The notes under the pieces are model-generated. The model was given only the letters and a program-made list of their open reading frames with translations. It had not been told where the DNA came from and made no database searches. A DNA stretch of 64,000 bases from CATOSP01 sp034422355 (GTDB lineage Bacteria; Chloroflexota; Dehalococcoidia; Lucifugimonadales; UBA3495): the NCBI GenBank assembly GCA_034422355.1, contig DAOUJS010000091.1, positions 1 through 64,000 of the forward strand, given 5' to 3'. Position 1 is the stretch's first letter. Each line of letters starts with the position of its first letter. Of the stretch, positions 24,601 through 31,726 are shown one piece after another. The translations under genes and the position numbers were made by a program.

Positions 24601-25065
24601 ACGGTGGCGCCGGGCGGGCGGGTGACGGTGACCATCACCGCCGCCAACTATGGGAGGACCGCCGGAGTAGTCACGGAGACGCTGCCAGCCGGGTTCAGCT
24701 ACGTATCCAGCACTCACGGCTTGGTTACCCACCCGGTCGATGGCAACAGCCAGATGGTCAGGTTCACGCTACTAGGGGAGACTTCCTTCACCTACACCGT
24801 TACCGCGCCCAGCGTGGAGGGTTCCTACACCTTCTCCGGCACGCTGAGGGATTCTGACCGGAATGATCACGTGGTTGGCGGCGCTGCCACGGTGACGGTG
24901 TCCTCTGGGGACCCACTGATTGCCCGGTACGACACCAACGGCAACGGGGTGATTGAGAGGAGCGAGGTCATAAAGGCCATAAACGACTACCTCTTCGGGA
25001 CGGGACCCGACGCCCCCAGCAGGGCCGACGTGATCAGGCTCATAAACCTCTATCTGTTTGGCTAA
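21541..25065 (+). CDS. Subtilase C-terminal part with OpuAC-like, LRR, DUF11-like and EF-hand-like domains
   Basis: Continuation of the protease gene in the -1 frame, 1174 codons. Residues 1-205 complete the peptidase, with the catalytic Ser at codon 21997-21999 (GFCGTSQAASHVAGLAAL). Residues about 215-510 resemble glycine-betaine-type (OpuAC) substrate-binding domains (VVFADLNWSSALIQNQIA, WGTSDAALLLDLARLEEPEY). Residues about 513-890 hold two blocks of plant-type leucine-rich repeats (LTGTIPAELGNLTNL), each opened by an ALYNATGGANW-type cap. About 890-1120 are two DUF11/CARDB-like beta domains (SFSPATVAPGGRVTVTITAA). The end has a calcium loop DTNGNGVIERSE and two LFG-ending helices like a dockerin. 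It has no start of its own that makes sense; the natural product is probably one protein of about 1,550 residues. Confidence 0.85.
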   Translation: MGGAARDLDLYITDNTGRIIPGLRGGKDPQSGAAGHYPFEFIAIRALRDGQFGLAVEHHSGTAPDWIQMMVWGVPEIEHYTRNGSIGNPAESANPGMLAVGAAHWDDVRAIEPYSSRGPTPDGRVKPDVVGADCGATSLIPLNNRNNGFCGTSQAASHVAGLAALVKQRFPSYTPQQVAVYLKDNAEQRQSPDPNNTWGHGFARLPSVSSATPLPMVVFADLNWSSALIQNQIARYIIENGYGYPTDAMFGTSEALQRALLKGDIHVVMEVWLPNQQQTWEAGLASGRILSLGSSLGNDWQSAFVIPAYLQEQYPELDNVEDLKYQRYRDLFKTAETGDKARLVSCVAGWACEVLNREQIEGYGLTDHVHIVLPTSDSDLHASLKNAYERREPWLGYQWGTSDAALLLDLARLEEPEYSEECWSTNKACAYQDAMILIGAHSSLPDLAPDVVDFLRNWDFSVEVHLRNVARWQADNPGSSIEDTALYWLSNNADTWSQWVTNQADARIRAALDREALVALYNATGGANWTNKGNWLTNTPIGQWHGVTTDANGRVTELDLRENRLTGTIPAQLGNLANLERLYLYDNRLTGTIPAELGNLTNLQVLNLRINQLSGPIPAELGNLTRLTYLSLRSNQLSGQLPQTLKGLTMLQRFFFYRNLGLCAPVDNAFQTWLRGIGTVSGSSCAPVDSQEDRAVLEALYNATGGADWTNKANWLSARPTREWYGVTTDANGRVNGLYLWENQLTGTIPAELGSLTNLNILNLSSNQLSGPIPAELGSLANLTFLSLSSNQLSGQIPVELGNLANLTYLFLYANQLTGTIPTELGNLTNLEILNLHNNQLTGSIPAELGRLTNLTALYLAGNQLTGCVPASFRSVSDNDFARLGLPFCTVAPPVGATATRSFSPASVSPGGRVTVTITAANYGTAGVVTETLPQGFTYVSSSLSGNQVTVTGQVVRFTLQGATSFTYTVTAPSVAGPYTFSGTLMDSNQNDHAVGGAATVTVTAAPPTNVTATRSFSPATVAPGGRVTVTITAANYGRTAGVVTETLPAGFSYVSSTHGLVTHPVDGNSQMVRFTLLGETSFTYTVTAPSVEGSYTFSGTLRDSDRNDHVVGGAATVTVSSGDPLIARYDTNGNGVIERSEVIKAINDYLFGTGPDAPSRADVIRLINLYLFG
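21543..21550 (+). other. G8 homopolymer at the subtilase frameshift
   Basis: Eight consecutive G interrupt the reading frame. Nine or six G would join the two halves in frame, as would -1 ribosomal slippage or transcriptional slippage on the run. The single clean break at a homopolymer favours sequencing error, phase variation or slippage over gene decay. Confidence 0.85.
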
Positions 25066-25073
25066 GAGAGAGG

Positions 25074-25092
25074 CCCCGGTTGAGCGCCGGGG
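25074..25092 (+). terminator. Hairpin after the mosaic subtilase
   Basis: CCCCGG at 25074-25079 pairs with CCGGGG at 25087-25092, 9 bases after the stop. No T-run follows, so termination is only possible. Confidence 0.35.
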
Positions 25093-25486
25093 GGCGCCCA
25101 TGGGAATTGACGGCGTTGGGCAGCGGGCAGACGCGGCGGAGAACCCGGCGGCGGCGGGCCGGACCCAGTGATGCTGTGCCCGATAGCCGGACCGCCAGCA
25201 TTCCTCCCCTGAAGTGGTTTTACGGCATCAGCCGAAATAACAACGGATTACGGCGCTCACGGGAATATCGAAATCGTCTCCCACGCCCGTACCGGCGCAT
25301 CGCCCGGTACGGGGCGGTGTTCTCGAGGCGTTGGCCCGCTCTCCGGTACGCCACCGCCGAGCCGGTATTCCCTCCGCCAACAACCGCATGGCGGCCCTGC
25401 TTCCACCAGCCACGCCTGCCCGCCTGGCTTTAGGAACCAGCCCGCGCAGCCGCCACCGGAATGCCGGATAACGGCAACCGGGACAA
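25093..25486. other. Gene-free stretch
   Basis: About 390 bp with no convincing ORF, RNA gene or repeat. I see only GC-rich sequence with small imperfect palindromes. Confidence 0.5.
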
Positions 25487-25492
25487 TTGAAC

Positions 25493-25520
25493 TTGTCCAT
25501 TTCCGGGCGACATGTATAAT
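25493..25520 (+). promoter_or_regulatory. Promoter of the coiled-coil protein gene
   Basis: TTGTCC at 25493-25498 and a consensus TATAAT at 25515-25520 are 16 bases apart. A start near 25527 would give a leader of 45 nt that contains both inverted repeats at 25530-25558. Confidence 0.65.
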
Positions 25521-25529
25521 AAAAGCGTA

Positions 25530-25558
25530 TTGGGCCGCCCAACCCGCCCAGTTTGGGC
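25530..25558. promoter_or_regulatory. Two adjacent inverted repeats between promoter and start codon
   Basis: TTGGGC-C-GCCCAA at 25530-25542 is followed by GCCCA-GTT-TGGGC at 25546-25558. The arms share the core TGGGC, so this may be a double operator for a repressor or a pair of alternative hairpins in the leader of the next gene. Confidence 0.45.
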
Positions 25559-25571
25559 ATGAGGTGACGGT

Positions 25572-25877
25572 ATGACTCAGGATTCTCGGATTGACCGGCT
25601 GGAAGGCATGATGGAGCGGGTAGTGGCGGAACTGAGCGAGATGCGCCAGGATATCCGGGACATACGGTCAGACATGCAAAGCATGCAGACCAACATGCTG
25701 GATATGCGGTCAGACATGCTGGACATGCAGACCAACATGCAGTCCCAGATTGACAGTCTGCGAAGCGAGATTGATTCCAAGTTTCGGACGCTATTGCTGA
25801 TTATGGTCGGGCTTTGGGGCACCACCATTGCGTCCATCATCGGCGTTCTTCTGACCATAGTGCTCCAGGCAGACTAG
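25572..25877 (+). CDS. Small coiled-coil protein with C-terminal membrane helix
   Basis: A 101-residue protein. Residues 5-73 form a continuous predicted coiled coil with seven-residue repeats (DMQSMQTNMLDMRSDML pattern, Met in core positions). Residues 74-97 are a single membrane helix (LLLIMVGLWGTTIASIIGVL), leaving a four-residue tail. The start has GAGGTGA upstream. Such tail-anchored coiled-coil proteins are common but of unknown function; I cannot name this one. It has its own promoter and is separate from the TPP cluster downstream. Confidence 0.7.
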   Translation: MTQDSRIDRLEGMMERVVAELSEMRQDIRDIRSDMQSMQTNMLDMRSDMLDMQTNMQSQIDSLRSEIDSKFRTLLLIMVGLWGTTIASIIGVLLTIVLQAD

Positions 25878-25981
25878 GGCTGTGGCCGGAGCCCAGTGGG
25901 CGAGACGCCCGTGCTCCGATACTTCTTGAACACTTCACTCAACCTGCTCCCGGTGCGGCCGGACCGATATTAGGAGGCTTA

Positions 25982-27646
25982 ATGGCAGAGATTGACGGAG
26001 GCCGTTTGTTCGCAAAGGCCCTCAAGCAGGAGGGCGTCCAGTACGTCTTCACCCTCAACGGCGGCCACATCTACAACCTCTACGAGGGATGCGCCGACGA
26101 AGGCATTGAGATCATAGATTTCCGCCACGAGCAGGCGGCAGCCCACGCCGCCGAGGGATGGGCCAAGGTTACCGGCAAGCCGGGAGTGGCCATCGTTACC
26201 GCCGGACCCGGCGTCACCGACGCCATTACCGGGGTGGCCAACGCCTACCAGGCCCCCAGCCCGATGATCCTGGTCGGCGGCAACGCGGCCATCGGGGAGC
26301 ACCTGAAGGGCGGCCTCCAGGACTTCGACAGCGTCACCTTCATGAAGCCCATCACCAAGTTCGCCGAGCAGGTCAAGCGGGTTGAGCGCATCCCGGAGTA
26401 CGTGGCCGAGGCGTTCCGGGAGTCCACCACCGGCATCCCCGGACCCGCCTACCTGGAGATTCCCATCGACGTGGTGAACGGCAAGGCCGAAGAAGAACAG
26501 GTCCGCTACCCGCAGCGGTACCGGACGGAGGCCAGGGCATACGGCGACCCGGAATACATAGCCAGGGCTGCCGACGTTCTCAGGAATACCGAGCGGCCCA
26601 TGATCCTGGCGGGGTCTGATATCTGGTGGTGCGACGCCGCGGAGGAGTTGCGGGAGTTCGTCGAGATGATCGATTCCCCGGTCTTCCTCAACGCAATGGG
26701 CCGCGGCAGCATCCCTTCCGACCACCCCAACCTGGGCAGCCTGGGCCGCCGGTACGGACTGGTCAAGTCCGACACGGTGCTGCTCATCGGCACGCCCATC
26801 GACTTCCGGCTCGGCTACGGCGCTGAGAACATGTTCCCCCAGAACCCCAGGCTCATCGAGATAATGATGGACCCGGCGGAAATCGGCAAGAACCGGGACG
26901 TGGAGGTCGGCCTGGCCGGCGACACCAAGGCCATTCTGCGCCAGCTTATGGACCACCTGCGGGACACCGGCTACCGGTCCCCCGGCAGGGCGTGGGTGGA
27001 AGAGGTAATGACCGAGGACGCGGCGCTCAAGGCCGCGGACGAGCCCATGCTGAACAGCACGGATACCCCGATACATCCCATGCGCGTGATGAAGGAACTG
27101 CGGGACGTCCTGGACTATGATGCCACGGTCATCGGGGACGGCGGCGACTTCGTGACCTTCGCGGCCCGGGTGCTGGGCATCAACCGCCCCGGCCACTGGC
27201 TTGACCCCGGGAGCTTCGGCTGCCTGGGAGCGGGCAGCGGTTTCGCCGCCGCGGCCCAGTTGGCCCGGCCCGGCAAGCAGGTCTGCATCATCTACGGCGA
27301 CGGGGCGTTTGGTCTGACAGGCTTCGACATAGAGACTTATGTCCGCTTCAACCTGCCCATTGTCTCCATCGTAGGCAACAACGGGGCGTGGAACCAGACC
27401 ACCCAGGGAGTCCTGCGGCGCGGCGGACGGGGCCTGGGCACCTTCCTCTCCCAGGAAACCGACTACGCCAAGATCATGGAGGGCATGGGCGGCCACTCCG
27501 AGCGGGTGACTGACCCCGAGCAACTGCGGCCTGCAATGGAACGCGCCTTCGCCTCGGGCAAGGCGGCCCTCATTGACGTGGTAACCGACCCCAACGCCTC
27601 CTACGGCAACATGGGGGGCCGGTCGAGGCAGCAACGCCAGTACTGA
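25982..27646 (+). CDS. TPP-dependent lyase/decarboxylase (oxalyl-CoA decarboxylase or 2-hydroxyacyl-CoA lyase type)
   Basis: A 554-residue TPP enzyme starting at the ATG at 25982 after AGGAGG; upstream in-frame starts lack this site. The activating Glu is at residue 50 (DFRHEQAAAHAA). The PP domain motif begins YGDGAFGLTGFDIET and ends GNN. The gene is followed after 10 bp by a formyl-tetrahydrofolate-hydrolase-like gene and then by a CaiB/BaiF transferase. In oxalate and 2-hydroxyacyl-CoA metabolism a TPP enzyme makes or uses formyl-CoA and a CaiB/BaiF enzyme moves CoA, so this role is favoured over acetolactate synthase. The assignment is from context, not from a diagnostic residue. Confidence 0.88.
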   Translation: MAEIDGGRLFAKALKQEGVQYVFTLNGGHIYNLYEGCADEGIEIIDFRHEQAAAHAAEGWAKVTGKPGVAIVTAGPGVTDAITGVANAYQAPSPMILVGGNAAIGEHLKGGLQDFDSVTFMKPITKFAEQVKRVERIPEYVAEAFRESTTGIPGPAYLEIPIDVVNGKAEEEQVRYPQRYRTEARAYGDPEYIARAADVLRNTERPMILAGSDIWWCDAAEELREFVEMIDSPVFLNAMGRGSIPSDHPNLGSLGRRYGLVKSDTVLLIGTPIDFRLGYGAENMFPQNPRLIEIMMDPAEIGKNRDVEVGLAGDTKAILRQLMDHLRDTGYRSPGRAWVEEVMTEDAALKAADEPMLNSTDTPIHPMRVMKELRDVLDYDATVIGDGGDFVTFAARVLGINRPGHWLDPGSFGCLGAGSGFAAAAQLARPGKQVCIIYGDGAFGLTGFDIETYVRFNLPIVSIVGNNGAWNQTTQGVLRRGGRGLGTFLSQETDYAKIMEGMGGHSERVTDPEQLRPAMERAFASGKAALIDVVTDPNASYGNMGGRSRQQRQY

Positions 27647-27656
27647 GGTTTACGTC

Positions 27657-28589
27657 ATGGCCGGTGAGATGCGCATCGTATTGATAGGGCAGGAAGCCTT
27701 CGGCGGAAGGGTGCTGGAGACCCTGGCCGCGCAGGGGGAGAACATCGTCGGCGCATTCGTTCCGCCAGGGAGGGAGGGCGGCCGCCCCGATCCTCTGAAA
27801 GCCGCCGCCGAGGAGCGGGGTATCCCCGTGTTCCAGTTCCGCCGGATGCGCTCTCAAGAGGCCATTGACGCATTCAAGGGTCTGAACGCGGACCTTGGCG
27901 TGATGGCGTTCGTCACCGACATCGTGCCGGAGGCCATCCTGGAGGCTCCCACCAGGGGGACCATCCAGTACCACCCGTCCCTGCTGCCCAGGCACCGCGG
28001 GCCAAGCTCCATGAACTGGCCCATAATCCAGGGCGAGACCGAGACCGGGCTGACGATTTTCTGGCCTGACGAGGGGCTGGACACCGGGCCGGTGCTGCTG
28101 CAAAAGACCGTCGAGATCACACCCAACGATACCCTTGGGTCTCTCTACTTCGACAAGCTGTTCCCGATGGGCGTGGACGCGATGGCCGAAGCGGTGCGCA
28201 TGGTTGCCGGTGGCACTGCGCCCAAACTGGTCCAGGACGAATCCCAGGCCACCTACGAGGGTTGGTGCCGGCCGGACGATGTGATAATCGACTGGAACGA
28301 TTCAATCGCCAGCATCTACAACCAGGTGAGGGGCAGCGACCCCAGCCCGGGCGCTGCCGCCACCTATAACGGAGAGCGCATCCTGCTGTTCCGGGGTTCC
28401 GTGACCACGGGTATGAGCGGCAAAGCGCCGGGCGAGGTTACGGAAGTATCGGACGACGGGTTCTCCGTGGCCGCGTCCGACGGCGTGTTGAAGGTGGGGC
28501 GCGTCCAGCCCCCGGATTCGGGCAAGGTCATGGCCCCCGAGTGGGCCGCCGCCGTGGGCCTGCGGCCCGGGGACATGTTCGGCCAATAA
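27657..28589 (+). CDS. Formyltransferase-fold protein, 10-formyl-THF hydrolase-like
   Basis: A 310-residue protein of the formyl transferase fold. It strongly resembles the N-terminal hydrolase domain of 10-formyltetrahydrofolate dehydrogenase: VLIGQEAFGGRVLETL at the start, the active-site stretch YHPSLLPRHRGPSSMNW (His and neighbouring Asn), TIFWPDEGLDTGPVLLQK with the catalytic Asp, and a C-terminal beta domain from about residue 210. The predicted reaction is release or transfer of a formyl group from a folate or similar carrier. It lies 10 bp after the TPP enzyme in the same operon, which suggests handling of formyl units. An ATG at 27669 is an alternative start. Confidence 0.85.
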   Translation: MAGEMRIVLIGQEAFGGRVLETLAAQGENIVGAFVPPGREGGRPDPLKAAAEERGIPVFQFRRMRSQEAIDAFKGLNADLGVMAFVTDIVPEAILEAPTRGTIQYHPSLLPRHRGPSSMNWPIIQGETETGLTIFWPDEGLDTGPVLLQKTVEITPNDTLGSLYFDKLFPMGVDAMAEAVRMVAGGTAPKLVQDESQATYEGWCRPDDVIIDWNDSIASIYNQVRGSDPSPGAAATYNGERILLFRGSVTTGMSGKAPGEVTEVSDDGFSVAASDGVLKVGRVQPPDSGKVMAPEWAAAVGLRPGDMFGQ

Positions 28590-28607
28590 CGCCTCCGCTA
28601 CACCTGT

Positions 28608-28635
28608 ATCCCGCCCACCATCCCGCACAGCAGTC
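28608..28635. repeat. Dispersed 28-bp repeat, copy A (intergenic)
   Basis: Begins ATCCCGCCCACCATCC. Related copies are at 31519-31546, 34570-34597 and 35563-35590. This copy lies in the 90-bp gap between two genes and differs from copy D by two bases. Confidence 0.75.
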
Positions 28636-28679
28636 TTTCATGCTGCATCCCTCAGATTCTTTCAGGAAGGTAATACTTT

Positions 28680-30017
28680 ATGCACTGTAGCTATTGCCAT
28701 CGAGAAAGCCGCCCCGACGCCAAATTCTGCGACCAGTGCGGCGCCCGATTGACCCCAACCAACGCCACAAACACTCTGCCTGAAACCACCAACGGCCCCG
28801 GCAAGTCGGGACCCCTGGACGGCATCCGGGTCATTGACTGGACGATGTGGCAGTTCGGCCCCGTCTCAACCCTGATGCTGGCCGACCTGGGGGCTGAGGT
28901 CATCAAGGTCGAGTCGCTGGACGGCGACCACGGACGGCAATTCACCCGTGTTTCAGGGATTCCGTCCCTGTTCCCGGATGGCACAACCGCCTATTTCGAG
29001 TGCAACAACCGTCAGAAGAAGAGCATCGCTCTCGACCTGAAGAACCCCAAGGGCGTGGAAGTGATGTACGACCTGGCGGCCAGGTCCGACGTCTTGGTGG
29101 AGAACTTCCGCAACGGCGTCGCCGAGCGGATGGGCCTGGGGTACGAGGAGGTGTCGAAACGCAACCCGATGATAGTGTACGGTTCCGCCACCGGGTACGG
29201 CGCGAAAGGCCCTGACTCCGCCAAGCCCGCCTTCGCGTTGACCGGCGAAGCGCGTTCCGGCGCCCTGTTCTGGGCCGGCCCCGACGATGGAAACCCCTAC
29301 AGCGCCGGGGGCGTGGCGGACCAGATGGGGGGCATCATGCTTTCCTACGGCATACTGGGCGCATTGGTGGCCAGGGAGCGGTTGGGCATCGGCCAGAAGG
29401 TTGACGCATCCCACCTGGGCAGCATGATGTGGCTCGGCGGTCTGAGGTACGGCATGGCGTTGCTCAATAACGCCGTGACGCCGCGCCCGGACCGCAGGAT
29501 GGCGCGGAACCCGCTCTGGAACTACTACCAGTGCCGGGACGGGCGGTGGCTTGCCTTCTCAATGAACCAGGGTGACCGTTTCTGGCCCTTCGTATGCAGC
29601 GCCATAGACAGGGCGGACCTGCTGGACGACCCGCGGTTCAACAGCATGGACGCCAGGACGGAGAACCGGGAGGAACTGGTCTCGATTCTCGACTCGATAT
29701 TCATCACGAAGACGCTGGACGAGTGGGCAGAGGTGCTGGAGGACTCGGACAATACCATCTGGGAACGGGTGCAGGACGTTTTCGACCTGCCCAACGACCC
29801 GCAGGTGATCGCCAACGACTACATCATCGACTTCGACCACCCACTGATCGGTCCGTCCAAATGGGTCCAGACTCCGGTGGCCTATAACAAGACCCCAATC
29901 TCCACGAGGAAGATGGCTCCGGCCCACGGCGAGCACACGGAAGAGGTGTTGATAGATACCCTGGGCTACACCTGGGACGACATAGGACGCTTGCAGGATG
30001 CGGGCGTGATCCTGTGA
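28680..30017 (+). CDS. CaiB/BaiF-family CoA-transferase with N-terminal zinc ribbon
   Basis: A 445-residue protein. Residues 1-25 form a short zinc ribbon (CSYCH, then CDQCGARL), followed by a Thr/Pro linker to about residue 43 and then a full class III CoA-transferase. The transferase part shows GIRVIDWTMWQFGP, LADLGAEVIKVES, KSIALDLKNPKG, DVLVENFRNGVAERMGLGYE and GGVADQMGG, whose Asp occupies the position of the catalytic Asp that forms the CoA-linked intermediate. The enzyme would move CoA between carboxylic acids such as formate and oxalate. The ATG at 28680 follows AGGAAGGT. A zinc ribbon on this enzyme is unusual. Confidence 0.9.
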   Translation: MHCSYCHRESRPDAKFCDQCGARLTPTNATNTLPETTNGPGKSGPLDGIRVIDWTMWQFGPVSTLMLADLGAEVIKVESLDGDHGRQFTRVSGIPSLFPDGTTAYFECNNRQKKSIALDLKNPKGVEVMYDLAARSDVLVENFRNGVAERMGLGYEEVSKRNPMIVYGSATGYGAKGPDSAKPAFALTGEARSGALFWAGPDDGNPYSAGGVADQMGGIMLSYGILGALVARERLGIGQKVDASHLGSMMWLGGLRYGMALLNNAVTPRPDRRMARNPLWNYYQCRDGRWLAFSMNQGDRFWPFVCSAIDRADLLDDPRFNSMDARTENREELVSILDSIFITKTLDEWAEVLEDSDNTIWERVQDVFDLPNDPQVIANDYIIDFDHPLIGPSKWVQTPVAYNKTPISTRKMAPAHGEHTEEVLIDTLGYTWDDIGRLQDAGVIL

Positions 30018-30073
30018 CGGCTGGCCTTCGGTTGAAGAGAGGACGTCCGTACATTGAGGCCGAGGAGAATTAC

Positions 30074-30148
30074 TGGTCGGGGTGAGTGGATTCGAACCAC
30101 CGACCTCCACGTCCCGAACGTGGCGCCCTGCCGCTGGGCCACACCCCG
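30074..30148 (-). tRNA. tRNA-Pro (anticodon CGG)
   Basis: On the minus strand the 7-bp acceptor stem CGGGGTG / CACCCCG, the D arm GCCCAGCGGCAGGGC, the anticodon arm CCACG-TTCGGGA-CGTGG and the T arm GGTGG-TTCGAAT-CCACT fold into a full cloverleaf. The loop places CGG at positions 34-36, reading the proline codon CCG. The 3' CCA is encoded (30074-30076). The length is 75 bases including CCA. Confidence 0.95.
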
Positions 30149-30159
30149 ATTGAGTCCAT

Positions 30160-30175
30160 CCCCGCGCGTGCGGGG
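30160..30175. other. Hairpin in the tRNA-Pro 5' leader, similar to a type I-E CRISPR repeat
   Basis: CCCCGC-GCGT-GCGGGG is a perfect 6-bp stem with a four-base loop, 11 bp from the mature tRNA 5' end. Together with the flanking CAT and GGAG it looks like a single type I-E CRISPR repeat. No second copy occurs nearby, so it is best read as a leader hairpin. Confidence 0.4.
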
Positions 30176-30190
30176 GAGCAGACATCTATC

Positions 30191-30196
30191 ATTATA
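30191..30196 (-). promoter_or_regulatory. Possible -10 of the tRNA-Pro gene
   Basis: On the minus strand these bases read TATAAT, 42 bp upstream of the mature tRNA. No good -35 box is seen at 16-18 bp. Confidence 0.4.
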
Positions 30197-30265
30197 ACGC
30201 ACCACAAGTCCATATAGTCCATTCCAAACGTAAATCCGGCAACGAATGTCTAACCTGGACGGACC

Positions 30266-31726
30266 ATGACCCACATTGCACGCACTGTTATACTCCTTTG
30301 CACCCTGCTCCTCATGGCAGCCTGCGGCGGGGCGGCGGCTCCGGAGCCTGCCCCGGCACGTGATGTTGAGACCGCTCCCCGGATGACTGCCGTGAACGAT
30401 ATAACCACGTCTCAAGAGCAGGCTCCTCTCAGCAACACTGAATCCCCCGCGGCCACATCGACCCAAGTCCCAAGCCGTTCAGGAGAGGCCAAGCGTTCTC
30501 CTGCCAATGCTCCCCATGCAACGGGAAAGCCGGACATGACGGCATCCACACCCACGGCTGCCGAATCGGAACGGCCAATCCCCACACCTTCTCGAGGAGG
30601 GAATGGCATCGTCCCCATCAGCGAAGAGCAAGCCAGGCAGGAACTGCGCAAGGCGGGAGTTCTGACAACGGGCTGGAAGAAGACCAACTTTACACTGCGC
30701 TCTATAGATTACGGCGACCTTTTCAGCGGCGGGCCGGGCAAGGACGGCATTCCCGCCATAGATGCCCCGAAGTTCGAGACGGTGGCCGAGGCGGACGAAT
30801 GGCTGGATGAGCGCGAGCCGGTACAGGTGGTCAATCTCAACGGAGACGCCCGCGCCTACCCGATGCAGATTATGATGTGGCATGAGGTTGTCAACGACAC
30901 GGTGGGAGGGGAACCCGTTGTCATCACCTATTGACCGCTCTGCAATAGCGCCTTCGTGTACAGGCGCACGGTGGGCGGTCAAGTGCTCGACTTCGGGACT
31001 TCCGGTAATCTCCGCCACAGCAACCTGATCATGTACGACCGCCAGACCCACTCATGGTGGCAGGAGATGGGCGGCCAGGCAATCGCCGGAGACCTGACCG
31101 GACAAAAGCTGGAACAGCTCTACCTTGGCATCGTTTCGTGGGGTGAATTCAAGGCTTCCTTTCCCGCAGGCAAGGTGCTGTCCCGTGATACCGGCTACTC
31201 CCGGCCCTACGGGAGCAACCCTTACTCCGGCTACGACCAGCGAGACCCTTTTCTGTTTGACGGCCCAGCCGACCGTCGGCTCGGCCTGATGGAGCGGGTG
31301 GTGGGCGTGACCATCGGGGATGAGTCCCTGGCAGTCCCATTTGCGATCCTGCGAGAGGAGAAGGTGGTCCCATATACCCTCAACGGCCAGGACCTGGTGG
31401 TGTTCTTCAAGGAAGGGACGGCTTCGGCAATCGACGCCAGCTACATACCCAACAGCCGGGACGTTGGCGCGACCGGGGTCTTCGATCCCAACCTGGAGGG
31501 GCGGAAACTCACATTTGAATCCCGCCCACCACCCGGCGCAGCAGCCGCTGCCGGGGACGGGCCTCAGATAACCGACGTGCAGACCGGCAGCACTTGGGAC
31601 CTTCTCGGCCGGGCAACCTCGGGGCCGCTTGAGGGCAAGCAGCTTTCGGCCATTCCCCACAGCGGCAGCCAACTATGGTTTTCGTGGGCCGTATTCCAGC
31701 CGGACACAGAGGTCTACGGGAACTGA
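30266..31726 (+). CDS. DUF3179 lipoprotein, probable selenoprotein (in-frame TGA read as Sec)
   Basis: Read through one in-frame TGA (30932-30934), this gene encodes 486 residues. The N-terminus is a lipoprotein signal (hydrophobic run, MAAC, Cys20), followed by a long Thr/Pro/Ser-rich linker to about residue 110 and then the DUF3179 domain. Before the TGA the sequence is ARAYPMQIMMWHEVVNDTVG...VVITY; after it PLCNSAFVYR, then FGTSGNLRHSNLIMYDRQ, SWGEFKASFP and TGSTWDLLG. In this family the position after ITY is normally the first Cys of CPLC, so the TGA falls on a redox-motif Cys, giving Sec223-Pro-Leu-Cys. A SECIS-like hairpin begins at the TGA. The alternative is a nonsense mutation. The product should be anchored outside the membrane; its function is unknown, probably redox. 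Copy B of the 28-bp repeat is inserted near residues 418-427. Confidence 0.82.
30931..30982 (+). promoter_or_regulatory. SECIS-like hairpin for selenocysteine insertion
   Basis: The lower stem TTGACCGC (30931-30938, containing the TGA) pairs perfectly with GCGGTCAA (30975-30982). The upper stem GCGCCT (30948-30953) pairs perfectly with AGGCGC (30962-30967) and closes an 8-base loop TCGTGTAC that contains GT. The loop begins 19 bases after the TGA, within the 16-37 base spacing known for bacterial SECIS elements read by SelB. The whole element is inside coding sequence, as is usual in bacteria. Confidence 0.75.
31519..31546. repeat. Dispersed 28-bp repeat, copy B (inside the DUF3179 gene)
   Basis: Begins ATCCCGCCCACCACCC. 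In this gene the strand shown is the sense strand and encodes SRPPPGAAA, an insertion between LTFE and the following ITDVQTGSTW. In mfd the same element is read from the other strand. Confidence 0.75.

Noticed and set aside
23760..24857. 365-codon frame over the LRR region in a different frame
   Set aside because: Shadow of repetitive coding sequence; the -1 frame gives clear LRR and DUF11-like domains.
25979..27634. 551-codon open frame on the minus strand opposite the TPP enzyme
   Set aside because: No family resemblance; long antisense frames are expected opposite GC-rich codons, and the same occurs opposite the other TPP enzyme at 17194-18792.
30160..30175. CRISPR array
   Set aside because: Only one repeat-like hairpin; no spacer or second repeat.
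30932..30934. The TGA as a simple nonsense mutation
   Set aside because: Not excluded, but its position at the conserved Cys, the intact reading frame after it and the hairpin favour selenocysteine.
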